Source: Agelaius tricolor (lineage: Eukaryota; Chordata; Aves; Passeriformes; Icteridae). Taken from it: a DNA stretch of 64,000 nucleotides. Both the position numbers and the translations under genes were made by a program. Position 1 is the first letter of the stretch; each line of letters begins with the position of its first letter. The DNA is taken from NCBI GenBank assembly GCA_023055355.1, contig JALJCS010000018.1:2666001-2730000 (forward strand), given 5' to 3'. Below are positions 34,283 through 47,108 of the stretch, piece by piece. The notes below the pieces were generated by a model. The model saw nothing but the letters and a program-made list of their open reading frames with translations. It did not search any database and was not told the DNA's origin.

Positions 34283-36739
34283 CGAGGGAGGGGCGGGGTC
34301 CGAGGGGAGGGCGCCGGCCGGGTCCCCGTCCCCGAGCAGCGGCGCGGGCTCGTCGGGCGGCGGCCGGGCCGGGAGGGTGTCGCAGCAGCTGGCGGCCGAG
34401 AAGCGCAGGTGGCTCTTGCGCGAGTCGGCCGTGAGCGACACGTCGTGCGAGTAGGACTGCAGGAAGGCGCGCACGCCGTCGATGCCCACGAAGTGCGAGA
34501 CGGGCACGCCGCGCAAGGCGCCGCTGTCCGGCGGCAGCAGCTGCTGGCGGTGGCAGCGGCGCAGGCGCAGCGCCAGCAGCAGCAGCAGGAAGGCCACGAA
34601 GAGGCACGAGACGGCGGCCACGGCCAGCACGAGCCAGCGCGTCAGGCTGGCGGCCGGCTCGCCCGGCGCCGCCGCCTCGTGGGCCGCGCTGCCCAGCTCG
34701 GCCAGCAGCTCGGCCACGCTCTCGGCCAGCACCACGCTCAGCGTGGCCGTGGCCGACAGCGCCGGCCGCCCGTGGTCCCGCACCAGCACCAGCAGCACGT
34801 GGCGCGCCGCGTCGCGGGCCAGCGGCGAGCGCGCCGTGCGCACCTCGCCGCTGTGCAGCCCCACGCGGAACAGCCCCGGCTCCGTGGCCTTGGCCAGCTC
34901 GTAGGACAGCCACGCGTTCTGCCCCGCGTCCGCGTCCACCGCCACCACCTTGGCCACCAGCGCGCCGGCCTCGGCCCAGCGCGGCGCCAGCTCCACGCCC
35001 GACCACGCCGCAGCAGCGCCCGAGCCCGCCGCTGCGGCCGGCGCCGGGTACAGCACCTGCGGCGCGTTGTCGTTCTCGTCCACGATCAGCAGCCGCACCG
35101 ACACGTTGCTGCTCAGCGCCGGCGCGCCGCCGTCCTCCGCCCGCACGCACAGCTGCAGCTCGCGCAGCTGCTCGTAGTCCAAGGAGCGCAGCGCGTACAG
35201 CGCGCCCGTCTCCGCCTGCACCGACACGTACGACGACAGCGGCGCGCCCCGCACCCGCCCCTCCGCCAGCCGGTAGCGCACGCGCGCGTTCTGCCCCCAG
35301 TCCGCGTCCGTGGCGCGCACCGTCAGCACCAGCGCGCCCGCCGCGTTGTTCTCCGCCAGCCGCGCGCTGTAGCGCTCCTCCAAGAACACCGGCGCGTTGT
35401 CGTTCACGTCCAGCACCCGCAGCGCCAGCACCGCGCTGCTCTGCAGCGCCGGCGACCCGCCGTCGGCCGCTCGCACCGTCACGTTGTACTCCGACACCTG
35501 CTCCCGGTCCAGCTCCTTCGCTGTCACCACACGGTAATATTCGTCAAAAGACTTGTCCAGCCGGAACGGGACGCTCCCTTCGAGCGAACAGCGCACCTCG
35601 CCGTTGGCCCCCGAGTCCCGGTCCTGCACGTGGAGCAGGGCGACCACCGTCCCTGACGGAGCGTCCTCGGAAATCTCACTTAGTGCCGATCTCACCGAAA
35701 TCACCGGCGCATTATCGTTTATGTCTCTGACAGCGATCGTTACTTTGGCAGTGTCGAAATTGTCTCCTCCATCCCGTGCCTGCACCTCCAGTTCGTAAGA
35801 GTCGCCTTCCTCAAAGTCCAGGCTTCTCACCAGAGTGATCGCTCCACTCTGAGTGTCAAGATGGAAAATATTCGATGCCAAGTCGGACACTTTTTTCAAC
35901 GAGTATTTCACGTGACCATTCGGCCCCTCGTCGGCATCCGTAGCCGTGACAGTGACAAGGGTGGAGCCCACGGGCACGTCCTCGGGCACACGCACCGTGT
36001 ACTCCGCCTGGCTGAACACGGGCGCGTTGTCGTTCGCGTCCACCACGGTCACACGGATCCGAGCCGTGCCCGTCCGTGCCGGATCGCCGCCGTCGCTCGC
36101 CCTCAGCACCAGCTCGTGAAACGCCGCCTCCTCCCGGTCCAGCGCCTTGGCCAGCACCAGCTCGGGACGCTGATCGCCGCCGGGGCCCGCCTGCACGGCC
36201 AGCGAGAAGTGCTCGTCACCGCTCAGCTCGTAGCTCTGCAGCGAATTCAGGCCCGAGTCCGGGTCGTGAGCCTCGGGTAAGGGAAATCGCGACCCCGGGG
36301 ATGTCGTCTCACCTATTCTCTCTTCCAGCTCAACTTCCTTGAAGGTGGGGGCGTTGTCGTTAATGTCCGTGATTTCCACTTCGATTCGGTAAACCTGCAT
36401 TTCCCCCTCCACTATCAGCTCACAGCGCAGCACGCATTTCTCCACCAGCCGGCACAGCTGCTCTCTGTCGATCCTCTCGGCCGTCACTAAATGTCCCGTC
36501 TTCCCGTGCAAAGCGAAATACTGCGTCCTACCTTCGGAGACCACTTGGACGCCGCTGTCTCGGATCTCCGTCAGCTGCAGCCCCAGGTCCTTGGCCACGT
36601 CGCCCACGAACGAGCCCTTGGGCATCTCCTCGGGCACCGAGTAGCGCAGCTGCCCCCACGCCGCCTCCCACGCCGCCAGCAGCACGGCCCAGAGCAGAGC
36701 TCGCTGCCGCCGGCCCCAGCGCCTCCCCGCCGCGCACAT
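34283..36739 (-). CDS. PCDHGA: Protocadherin gamma-A variable exon (third A in order)
   Basis: The exon encodes 819 residues. A signal peptide occupies about 1-29 (MCAAGRRWGRRQ, mature QLRYSVPEEM), and the EC1 loop C-x5-C is at 96-102. DxNDN motifs lie at 125-129, 234-238, 339-343, 444-448 and 554-558, and the transmembrane helix is about 702-725. The gamma-A tail has SHFVGIDGVRAFLQSYSHD and SLTADSRKSHL, both diagnostic of the A subfamily. It ends CCC TCG|GTGAGT in phase 0. EC4-EC6 and tail are nearly base-identical to the other two A exons, while late EC1 to EC3, the homophilic specificity region, differs. The A number cannot be assigned from sequence alone. The ATG at 36826 would add an unlikely leader. 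Confidence 0.95.
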
Positions 36740-36941
36740 CTCGCCCGCGGCACCGCTCCTTCGCTTGCAGCTCCTCGCCGCCCACCCAGACAGCTCCGGC
36801 TCCGACTCTGCTCCAAGCTTCTGCACGGTATTTCAGCCACCAGCTCCTCCGTCTTGCTATAGAATGGCTCCGCACCGCGGACACGCTCGCAGACCCGCCC
36901 GCCGCCGAGCCGGACCCCGAGCGAGCGAGCGATCGAGCGGG

Positions 36942-37068
36942 TCCGCAGCGGGCGGGGCTGCCGGTAGCGCTCCGAGCTTCCTCTCGCTCCTCTCGGTCAA
37001 CAGCGGCGCCCGCAGCCTCCTCCCGGCACTGCAGGCACCGAGCGCTGCCCAGCGCTGCCCGCCCTGCC
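36942..37068 (-). promoter_or_regulatory. Gamma-A promoter block with CGCT-core element (third A)
   Basis: About 120 bases are nearly identical in front of all three A exons, running on plus from GTCCGCAGCGGGCGGGGCTG to AGCGCTGCCCAGCGCTGC. Within it TCAACAGCGGCGCCC (36997-37011; coding strand GGGCGCCGCTGTTGA) matches the element in the B promoters. It is about 260 bp upstream of the start codon. The block also holds a GC box (GGGCGGGGC). Confidence 0.7.
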
Positions 37069-38244
37069 TCGCCCACCGAGAAGCTCGTGCGGGTGGGACA
37101 TGAGCGCTAAGAACACGGCGCTTTTCGTCCAGCGCGGAATTCCAGCTTGGGCTTTTGATCCTGGTTTCATCCTCCTCCCCAGAAGACGTGACAAAAGTAA
37201 CACGCCTCCTGTGATTATGCGATTCCTACCGCCCGGGAAAATGTCTTTGTATAACATGGATGAAACTATCTCTGAATGTGATGTCTGGGCTATCACGAGT
37301 TTTACTGCATACGATCAAAAGCGCCAACTCCCACACCAATTCCTGGTTTTATATGAGTCGTGCTTAAAGAACAGCCTTTTAGCGATACACATAGTGTTAA
37401 GGAATAGGAGAGCAACGCGTGAACAGTCACTGTGTTCACAATGGTCACCGAATCCAGCACTGCAGGGAAGGTCGTTGCTATTTTGCGCCTGCACATCACA
37501 CACTACTCCTAATAAATCTGCGTTACTCCCCCTTCTTCAGTCACAACCTCGTAATTTTTCATTACAATTTTTCTCAATATAGACAATGCTCACTCTGATG
37601 ACTTAATACTTGGGCATTAAGTCAAGTATCGGCATCATCTAGATGATAATGGCACTAAGGTCAGGGACAGAGTTCGGCTACTTAGCAGGTAATAAATACA
37701 AAGTTGGCCCCACCCACAGAGAGCTTTTTTGAAATCCTAAATTAACCTGACTGTGTAAGCATTCCTACAGCAGCCTTCCCTCAAAATAAGGGGTTTGTTC
37801 CACGTATCAGAAGGTCCAAATACATAGCTTTGACAAAAAGCTGTCGGGAAGGAAAACTCTCCAAGCCAAGCCCGTCATGTACATCTCATTCTACACAATA
37901 AAGATGCACCTTCCTCCTTAATACAAGTAGCAATTAGGAAAACAGAATTTTCCTAAATAAAATCCTTCAGCTGAATCAGAATGTGTCACGAATTAAAATG
38001 CGATTCAAAACTCCTGAACGGTAAGAACCTCCCACTGACGCGACCAAGCTTGCAGCAGATGAGGGAGCAGTTGCCCGTTCGCAACACTTGATGCAAAAAG
38101 AAACACGAGAATGGATTATTTCACGGCATCGATGAATAAAATAGAACCACTAAGAGACTCAAGGAAGAAAAAAACCAGAAGACCTCGCTGCCACCAGTAC
38201 GCCGTTCTTTAAACGCGCAGAAGGAAGGAATTCGCTTTACAGAC
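37069..38244. other. Spacer between third A exon and third B exon
   Basis: This is about 1.2 kb, AT-rich beyond the promoter. A segment at about 37640-37730 (GGTCAGGGACAGAGTTCGGCTACTTAGCAGGTAATAAATACA) is clearly related to 42840-42900, showing these spacers were duplicated along with the genes. No gene was recognised. Confidence 0.6.
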
Positions 38245-40737
38245 CTGAGGTGCCTCCGGTAAGGCCGGCGGCTCTCCCGTCACGGCGGTGCTGCTCGGGC
38301 TCGGTTTGTTGCAGGAATCGCCGCCCAGAAGCTCCTCCGCCGACAGGATGGGCACCGGCGGCGGCGGCGGCGGCCAAGCGGCCTCGGGCAAGGCGCGGGC
38401 GGGCGGCGGCACGCACAGGTTGTAGGAGTAGGGCAAGGTGCCCTCGCAGAAGTCGGCCGGGAAGGCGGCGCCGGCCAGCGAGAAGCGCTGCGCGCCCAGG
38501 CAGCGCAGCACGGCGGGCGGCCCGGCCCGGCGCAGCCGCGCCAGCACGGCCAGCGCCACGCTCAGCACCAAGAGCGCCGAGAGCAGCGCCAGCGCCAGCA
38601 CCAGGTAGAACTGCAGCTCGGCCGCCGCCGCCGCCGCCTCGGCGCCCGCCGGCCGCTCGCTCAGCTCCGGCAGCGCCTCCTGCAAGCTCTCGGCCAGCAC
38701 CACGTGCAGCGTGGCCGTGGCCGACAGCGCCGGCTGCCCGTGGTCCTTCACCACGGCCACCAGCCGCTGCTTGGCCGCGTCCCGCTCGCCCACGGCGCGC
38801 GCCGTGCGCACCTCGCCGCTGTGCAGCCCCACGCGGAACAGCGCCGGCTCCGACGCCTGCACCAGCTCGTAGGACAGCCACGCGTTGCGCCCCGCGTCCG
38901 CGTCCACCGCCACCACCTTGGCCACCAGGTAGCCGGCCTCGGCCGAGCGCGGAACCACCTCGAAAGGCGCCGCCGCCGCCGCCCCTCCCGGACCCTCTCC
39001 CGCCGCCGCCGCCGCGGGCCAGAGCACCCTGGGCGCGTTGTCGTTGCGGTCCAACACGAAGACGCGCACCGTGGCCGTGGAGCTGCGCGCCGGCGAGCCG
39101 CCGTCCTGCGCCCGCACGGCCACCGTGAACTCGCGGCACTGCTCGTAGTCCAAGGAGCGCTGCGCGTACAGCGCGCCGCTCCGCGCCTCCACCGACACCA
39201 GCGGCGCCGCGCCCGCCGCGCCCGCGCTGCCGCCCGCCAGCCAGTAGCTCACGCGCCCGTTGGCGCCCGCGTCCGCGTCCCGCGCCTGCACGCGCAGCAC
39301 CAGCGCGCCCGCCGCGTTGTTCTCCGCCACGTACGCGCTGTACGCCGCCTCCTCGAACACCGGCGCGTTGTCGTTCACGTCCGACACCTCCAGCACCAGC
39401 TCCCTGCTGCTCCACAGCGCCGGCCTGCCCCGGTCCCGGGCCACCACCGTCACGCGCTGCTCCGACGCCTGCTCGCGGTCCAGCGCGCCCGATGTCACCA
39501 CCTTGTACGAGCCGCCCGACGACGCCACGATCGACAGCGGCGCCTCTCCCGACAGCGAGCACGACACCTCACCATTCTCGCCCGAATCAGGATCGTTCAC
39601 GTTCAGCACGGCCACCACGGTACCGGCCGGTGCGTCCTCGGGCACTGGGTTCGAGAGGGACAGAATGGTGATCTCGGGCGCGTTGTCGTTCTCGTCCGTG
39701 ATGTCGATCTGCACTTCGCAGTGATCAGTGAGCCCCCCGCCGTCCGTCGCCTCCAAGCCAAAAACATATTTATTTTTCTCCTCGAAATCGAGTGGACCTA
39801 CCGTCCTGATCTCTCCACTCTCGCTATCGATAGCGAACAATGAGAGCACGTCGTCTGGGACGTTGCCAAGGGAGTAGGAGACTTGCCCATTTGAGCCAGC
39901 GTCTGCATCCGTGGCCTGCACCCGCAGCACCAGAGACCCCGCGGGCAAATTCTCCGCCACTCGTGCTTCGTAGACGCTTTTGCTGAACATGGGCGGGTTG
40001 TCATTTGCGTCTGTCACGTTGATCAGAACCAGAACAGTCCCAGACCTTGCAGGTTCCCCGCCGTCCACTGCTGTCAGCACCAACTCAAAGGAATTCTGCT
40101 TCTCCCGGTCCAGCGGTCTCTCTAGTACTAATTCCGGCTGCTTCTTTCCACCCGTCTTTTCTTTCAGTGTTAGGGAGAAGGACGGGTGGCTTGTGAGGTG
40201 GTAAGTCACCAACGAGTTTCTACCCACATCCGCATCCAGGGCCATTTCCAACGGAAAACGAGCACCCGGAAGCGTCCATTCACCAATCTCGAGATCCAGA
40301 GCAGCCTTCCTGAAGGCCGGGGAGTTGTCATTCACGTCTTCAATGGATACCTCCACATGGAAAACGTTCAGCGGGTTGTGCACCAGCACCTCGAAGCTGA
40401 CAGAACACGTCACAGATGCGCCGCACATCTCCTCCCGGTCCAACCTCTCATTCACGTACAGGTTCCCGTTCTCCTCATTCACCGTGAAATATTTCAGCTG
40501 CTTCTTGCCGGCAGACGCCACCTGCAGCTTGCGCGCCGGCAGCTCGTCCGCGCTGAGCCCCAGGTCCCGCGCCAGCGGCCCCACGAGCGAGCCTCTGCCC
40601 AGCTCCTCGGGGATGGCGTAGCGGAGCCGCTCGCCCGCCGCCCGGCACCACACGCACAGCAGCAGCAGCAGCAGCGCGGCCAGCAGCGCTCGCCCGCCGC
40701 CCGGCCCGCGCCTCTGCCGCCTCTGCCTCACCGCCAT
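38245..40737 (-). CDS. PCDHGB: Protocadherin gamma-B variable exon (third B in order)
   Basis: The exon encodes 831 residues. The leader [14 protein letters not shown] is followed by a leucine-rich signal peptide and mature [14 protein letters not shown]. Six EC repeats include the EC1 loop CGASVTC. A poly-alanine run precedes the transmembrane helix ([19 protein letters not shown]). The tail has [11 protein letters not shown], diagnostic of gamma-B, plus a proline run before [12 protein letters not shown]. The exon is predicted to end CCT CAG|GTCTGT in phase 0. This donor has C at +3 but keeps G at +5 and CAG before the cut, and the same place is used in the other B exons. EC4 to tail is nearly identical to the other B exons; EC1-EC3 differ. 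Subfamily number not assignable. Confidence 0.94.
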
Positions 40738-41130
40738 TCTCTGCCCACTGCGCTCGCCGCGCTCCTGCCGACTGCCGCTGCCCTGCCTCCCTTCCAGCCG
40801 CTCTCGCCGCCCAAAACAGACACCGCTCAAACACACCCAGCTCGCCGCGCCGCCTCTCGCCGCCTCTCGCCGCCGCTGCTGCTGCTGGCGGTGCCGCTGC
40901 CGCTGTGGCCGGCGCCGGCCGAGCGAGCAGCCTGCGGGGGCAGGACGCTGCGGCGGCGGCGGCGGCTCCAGCGCCGCTCGGCGCCGGACAACAGCGACAC
41001 CCGGAGGCGCCGCCGCGACACTGCAGCCGCCGCATGCCCGCGCTCAACGGGGCCCGGCTTTGGCCGGGGCTCAGCGCCTGCACCGGCCCCGGGGGCTCTC
41101 CCCGACTGCAAACACCCACAGCAGCAGCTC
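40738..41130 (-). promoter_or_regulatory. Gamma-B promoter block with CGCT-core element (third B)
   Basis: This is nearly identical to the block upstream of the second B exon up to about 41128 (ends near CCCCGACTGCAAACACCCACAGCAGCAGCTCTG). The element GGACAACAGCGACACCCGG lies at 40987-41005, about 252 bp from the ATG. It is CpG-island-like, with GCC/CGG triplet runs that vary in length among copies. Confidence 0.7.
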
Positions 41131-44100
41131 TGGCTCGGTGTGACTCCAGAGGCGGCTTTTTGTCAGATGCGCTTTTTTGCATTCTTTCAGTTCATGCTAT
41201 TTAGTCCCATTGAAACCTCAGATGGAAGGAAGTATTCATGGCAGAGCAATACAGAAAGGAACTAAGCTGCTCTTAAAAAATTCGTAGTTAACCTATAAGA
41301 GCAAGGAATGATATTATAGTAAGGGATGACATTGGGAACCTTTCAACTCTCCCTCATGCATCTTGAATTCTACTTCCCTTTCATGGGACACATTAACTTG
41401 AGAAACAGATCAGCCTAAAACAAAGTGTAGAGCTCTATGATAAGAACGAACAACCCTAATTATTTTTTTCTGAATCGTGAAATATCTTCTTTTGTGTTTC
41501 CATACTCGAGAACTTCAGAGTGAATAAGTGCAAAGCCATTCCTGAGTCTTTCATAGAACCAAATAAAAGATGTTTTACATCGGAATTATAAGCCATTCCA
41601 TCCAAGCAACATGGTTCCTTATTGCTGGATGCCTGTCATTCACTTTCAGCAAGGGGATCACAGGGAAAAAATTACACAGGCCTAGACCCCAGAGATGAAA
41701 CCTAACTATTTTCCAAAATAAAACCCCTTTGGCACAACAGTTTCCTCGATCAAAACCACCCACTCAGCCTACTCGAACTGCATTCCAAGTCTTCAGACAC
41801 AACCAACATGGCTCTGGCTATTTAGACAACACTCGTGAAACCACCACAATGTAGAAATTCATATTTCTTCTTTTGTCATTTGTGTTAGCTACACAACACA
41901 AATGCTTGTCTTGTACCAAGCACACAGGACCTCAAACCACACAGCCTAGTCACAGTTATTTCCTTGGACCATGAAAAAAGAAAAAGAACTTGGAACAACA
42001 GGTGAAGGCCTCATCAAACTACAAGGACAAATGGAACTTTACACATTTCTTTTATCCATTTCAAACCATACCACAGTAAACTCCTACACTGGCCCTGTCT
42101 CTGGACAGACAGACTTTTCTCTGCCATCACACAAAACAAATCAAGTTTTGAGGACAGACACTATTAAAAGTCGCTCTCACATCTTTTCAAATCCCAAGAA
42201 TCACAACACCAATGCATGCACAGCAGTTTTTCTGCTCATCGCAATAATTTCGACAATTCTGAAATGTTGTAAAGGCTATAAGACATCAGCATCTCAATTT
42301 GTGATCCAGTCATCAAAGTATCACTCAAAGGTAACACCTTCTTTGTCCAGCACATGGGTTTTCTGGAGGATGGCTGACTCTCCTACTCTGAATGCAAGGT
42401 TTCCCTCTGCACCCAAAAATTACCATTCCCAGAAAACACTACGAAACTGAAAATTGAAATGGTGAACACACAACCTGGCCCTTTAAGTACAAATGATGGA
42501 GTATCAAAAAATGAAGACACCTTTAGACAATTTTCAGAAAGTCGTGAATAGATACACGAATCAAAAATACACATGCCTTGTCTCCAAAATTACATTCTCA
42601 CAAACAAATCTCTCCTCAACCCCTTTTGATGGAGAGGCGCCATCAAAAGAAAAGTTCCTCCCATTGCTTCTCATTGCGGTGGATAAAATTTCACTTCTCA
42701 ACCTGAGTACGAGACAAGCATGACTATTTATTTCTTCCAGTAAATCTTTAAGAAAACACCTCTATTAAAACAAGCAAGGCAAGTGGTTTACATCTGCAGA
42801 AAGAAGGGGATCAAGAAAGACTCTCGGTGATGATGGCACCAAGGTCAGGCAGGGAGTTCAGGTACTTAGCAGGTAATGAATACAGAGTTGGCTCCACACA
42901 AAATTCCCTTTATAGCACTTGCCATAAGAACCTAATTAAACCGTTTATTAAAAAACCATTACAACCTGTGAACACAGAGGAAGAACCTCCCAAGGCTCCC
43001 CACACAGCTGAAGTAAGATCTGTTCGGGCAAATTTACCAGGGAAGAAGAAAATCACATTGCACAAAAGTAGGGCTGAACACTGAACAAGGACAAGAGCAA
43101 ACGATGTCTCTCCTGTTTAAAGGATCTCCACACTCAGGTCACAGAACTCTCGTCTCCAGCCCTGACCAACATCCAGGGTATTCTCTGACCCTCATAATCT
43201 GCAATATTATGTAATCAAACCCCAGCTAAAACATCTTTAACATCCACCACCATCAGACCATCCCCATTTACCAGGAAGGGCAGTTGGATTTCTCTGCAAG
43301 GTTCAATAGCCTGACATTTCAGATTATCTCAACAGTAGTAGGTACAGGAGAAGAGTGTCTAGGAAATGAAACATCCAAAAAAACATTCACACAGGAGCTC
43401 ACACCAAAGGCCATGCCCACAGGTCCTCAATGTCATTTTTGTACAGTAAAAAAAGGAAAAATGCAAGGAACCAAACAGCAGGTCTCCTATAAAAACTAGG
43501 ACAAATTGAATTTCTACACATTTTACACCTTTAAGAATTCAGAAAAAAAAAAAAAAAACCACCCAAAAAAAAAAAAAAAAAAAACCAACCCAATCACAGC
43601 AAACTTTTAATCTGCCCTGTACCTACAAAAAGAGATTTTTTCACCCTGGCCTAACATTATGCCACAGGGCAGCTACAAACGCAGTCAGCCTCCTTTGAAA
43701 GAAAAGTGGTGGTACACAAAACCTCTCACTGTCTGAGAATAATCCCAGATACCCAAAGAAAATGTGCGCTACTAACTAAAATTAAATACTCTCAAGAACA
43801 TAAACGATACTCAGCTCTAACAAGCACCCAGTCATCACAACAACTGCTCATCCTCCTTCAGCACAGGGCTAACTTGGAAGGCACACGATTCTCCAAGTTT
43901 AAAGTGATGTTACACAATGAGCGACTAAGTGTTGTTCCAAAACAATGTCTATCTCCTCAGGAACCTGTGTCATCGAGAAAACACCTGAACCTCCAAACAA
44001 TGTAAATTCCACTTGCGTTTGATGCAACACATCCACTGAGAATATAGAATGCTGAGAGGAATTACACTTGTCGGGAGAAGAAATGAAGAAATAAACGCAA

Positions 44101-44363
44101 CTCTGTAAAAACACAAAGAACAAACTTCCAGCCAAGAGCAACCTCCCTTTTCCGATCGTGCCCACCAAATTTAAGTCTAAACACCGACTCCACGTCAACC
44201 TGCTCGCGGCAAAAAGCACCAGGCAGGCCTCAGAGTGCCGATGAAAGGGGCCTTGCCTTCCTTCTCTGCAAATCTTCCTACACCGTACACAGTACACGGG
44301 AAGAAAGGAGAAGGGAGCAGTGCAGGGAAGCGTCGCACAAAGAATTTGGTTCCAGAAACTCAC
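41131..44363. other. Spacer between third B exon and second A exon
   Basis: This is about 3.2 kb, AT-rich. Stretches near 41225-41450 and 42030-42200 are related to stretches near 51770-51960 and 55610-55770, consistent with tandem duplication of the A-B unit. Two A homopolymers lie at about 43543-43558 and 43566-43583. The downstream gamma-A frame stays open for about 155 codons past its donor (44363 down to 43899), including a hydrophobic stretch; this is read-through, not a separate gene. Confidence 0.6.
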
Positions 44364-46820
44364 CGAGGGAGGGGTGGGATCCGTGGGGAGGGCGCCGGCC
44401 GGGTCCCCGTCCCCGAGCAGCGGCGCGGGCTCGTCGGGCGGCGGCCGGGCCGGGAGGGTGTCGCAGCAGCTGGCGGCCGAGAAGCGCAGGTGGCTCTTGC
44501 GCGAGTCGGCCGTGAGCGACACGTCGTGCGAGTAGGACTGCAGGAAGGCGCGCACGCCGTCGATGCCCACGAAGTGCGAGACGGGCACGCCGCGCAAGGC
44601 GCCGCTGTCCGGCGGCAGCAGCTGCTGGCGGTGGCAGCGGCGCAGGCGCAGCGCCAGCAGCAGCAGCAGGAAGGCCACGAAGAGGCACGAGACGGCGGCC
44701 ACGGCCAGCACGAGCCAGCGCGTCAGGCTGGCGGCCGGCTCGCCCGGCGCCGCCGCCTCGTGGGCCGCGCTGCCCAGCTCGGCCAGCAGCTCGGCCACGC
44801 TCTCGGCCAGCACCACGCTCAGCGTGGCCGTGGCCGACAGCGCCGGCCGCCCGTGGTCCCGCACCAGCACCAGCAGCACGTGGCGCGCCGCGTCGCGGGC
44901 CAGCGGCGAGCGCGCCGTGCGCACCTCGCCGCTGTGCAGCCCCACGCGGAACAGCCCCGGCTCCGTGGCCTTGGCCAGCTCGTAGGACAGCCACGCGTTC
45001 TGCCCCGCGTCCGCGTCCACCGCCACCACCTTGGCCACCAGCGCGCCGGCCTCGGCCCAGCGCGGCGCCAGCTCCACGCCCGACCACGCCGCAGCAGCGC
45101 CCGAGCCCGCCGCTGCGGCCGGCGCCGGGTACAGCACCTGCGGCGCGTTGTCGTTCTCGTCCACGATCAGCAGCCGCACCGACACGTTGCTGCTCAGCGC
45201 CGGCGCGCCGCCGTCCTCCGCCCGCACGCACAGCTGCAGCTCGCGCAGCTGCTCGTAGTCCAAGGAGCGCAGCGCGTACAGCGCGCCCGTCTCCGCCTGC
45301 ACCGACACGTACGACGACAGCGGCGCGCCCCGCACCCGCCCCTCCGCCAGCCGGTAGCGCACGCGCGCGTTCTGCCCCCAGTCCGCGTCCGTGGCGCGCA
45401 CCGTCAGCACCAGCGCGCCCGCCGCGTTGTTCTCCGCCAGCCGCGCGCTGTAGCGCTCCTCCAAGAACACCGGCGCGTTGTCGTTCACGTCCAGCACCCG
45501 CAGCGCCAGCACCGCGCTGCTCTGCAGCGCCGGCGACCCGCCGTCGGCCGCCCGCACCGTCACGTTGTACTCCGACACCTGCTCCCGGTCCAGCTCTCTC
45601 GCCGTCACCACGCTGTAGTAGCTGCCGTGAGAGCTCTGCAGCCGGAACGGGACATCCCCGTCGAGCGAACAGCGCACCTCGCCATTAGCCCCGGAGTCCC
45701 GGTCCTGCACGTGCAGCAGGGCGACCACCGTCCCCGAAGGGGCGTCCTCAGAAATCTCACTTAGCGCTGACCGCACGGAAATCACTGGAGTGTTATCATT
45801 TATGTCTGTGACGGTAATCGCGACTTTGGCAGTGTCGAAAAGCTGTCCTTCGTCCCGTGCCTGCACCTCCAGTTCATAAAAGTCGCCTTCCTCAAAGTCC
45901 AGGCTTCTCAGCAGAGTGATCCCACCCGTCTCAGAGTCCAGATGGAATATCTTCGAGGCTTTTTCTGTGATTTTCTTTAACGAGTATTTCACGTGTCCAT
46001 TCAGCCCGTCGTCGGCGTCCGTGGCCATGACAGTGACGAGAAGAGAGCCCACGGGCACGTCCTCGGGCACACGCACCGTGTACTCCGCCTGGCTGAACAC
46101 GGGCGCGTTGTCGTTCGCGTCCAGCACCATCACGCGGATCCGAGCCGTGCCCGTCCGTGCCGGATCGCCGCCGTCGCTCGCCCTCAGCACCAGCTCGTGA
46201 AACGCCGCCTCCTCCCGGTCCAGCGCCTTGGCCAGCACCAGCTCGGGACGCTGATCGCCGCCGGGGCCCGCCTGCACGGCCAGCGAGAAGTGCTCGTCAC
46301 CGCTCAGCTCGTAGCTCTGCAGGGAATTCCGGCCAGAGTCCGGGTCATGAGCGTCTGGTAGGGGAAACCGCGACCCCGGGGCCGTTGTCTCGCTCATTCT
46401 CTCTTCCAGCTCAACTTCCTTGAAGGTGGGGGCATTGTCGTTAATGTCCGTGATCTCCACTTCTATTTCATAAAGCTTCATTTCCCCTTCCACTATCAGC
46501 TCACAGCGCAGCACGCATTGCTGCACACGCTCGCACAGCTGCTCTCTGTCGATCCTCTCCGCCGTCACTAAATGTCCCGTCTTCCCGTGCAGAGCGAAAT
46601 ACTGCGTCCTACCTTCCGAGACAATTTGAAACCCGCGGTCGCTCTGCTCCGTTAGCTGCAGCCCCAGGTCCTTGGCCACGTCGCCCACGAAGGAGCCCTT
46701 GGGCATCTCCTCGGGCACCGAGTAGCGCAGCTGCCCCCACGCCGCCTCCCACGCCGCCAGCAGCACGGCCCAGAGCAGAGCTCGCTGCCGCCGGCCCCAG
46801 CGCCTCCCCGCCGCGCACAT
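44364..46820 (-). CDS. PCDHGA: Protocadherin gamma-A variable exon (second A in order)
   Basis: The exon encodes 819 residues, the same length as the other two A exons. Leader MCAAGRRWGRRQ and mature QLRYSVPEEM are shared. The EC1 loop is CERVQQC; EC1-EC3 carry their own substitutions (for example DRGFQIVSEG and ITEKASKIFHLDSETGG). From late EC4 to the tail (SHFVGIDGVRAFLQ, SLTADSRKSHL) it is nearly base-identical to the A exon at 34283-36739. It ends CCC TCG|GTGAGT in phase 0. Alternative upstream ATGs at 46832 and 46850 add only a few residues before the conserved leader and are not shared by the other copies, so 46820 is chosen. Confidence 0.95.
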
Positions 46821-46979
46821 CTCCGCCGGCATCGCAGCACAGCGTACCACTCACGCTCCGACTCGCCGCTCCCGGGTGCTGGTGCCAGCTTTTCTGCCTC
46901 CCTGCAGAACGGCTCTGCACCACAGGGACGATCGCAGGCCGCCCGCCGCCGAGCCTAATACCGAGCGAGTGATGGAGTT

Positions 46980-47108
46980 GGTCCGCAGCGGGCGGGGCTG
47001 CCGGTAGCGCTCCGAGCTTCCTCTCGCTCCTCTCGGTCAACAGCGGCGCCCGCAGCCTCCTCCCGGCACTGCAGGCACCGAGCGCTGCCCAGCGCTGCCC
47101 GCCCTGCC
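46980..47108 (-). promoter_or_regulatory. Gamma-A promoter block with CGCT-core element (second A)
   Basis: The shared A promoter block reads on plus from GTCCGCAGCGGGCGGGGCTG to GCGCTGCCCGCCCTGCCT. The element CAACAGCG lies at 47038-47045 (coding strand CGCTGTTG), about 220 bp upstream of the start codon. It is almost base-identical to the blocks at 36942-37068 and 60482-60598. Confidence 0.7.

Noticed and set aside
38279..38284. Alternative phase-0 donor GCC|GTGACG in the third B exon
   Set aside because: It is not conserved in the second B exon and has a poor exon-side match; the CAG|GTCYGT site is shared by all three B exons.
43543..43583. Poly-A runs as evidence of a processed pseudogene or SINE insertion
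   Set aside because: No recognisable body sequence, target-site duplication or coding similarity was found next to them.
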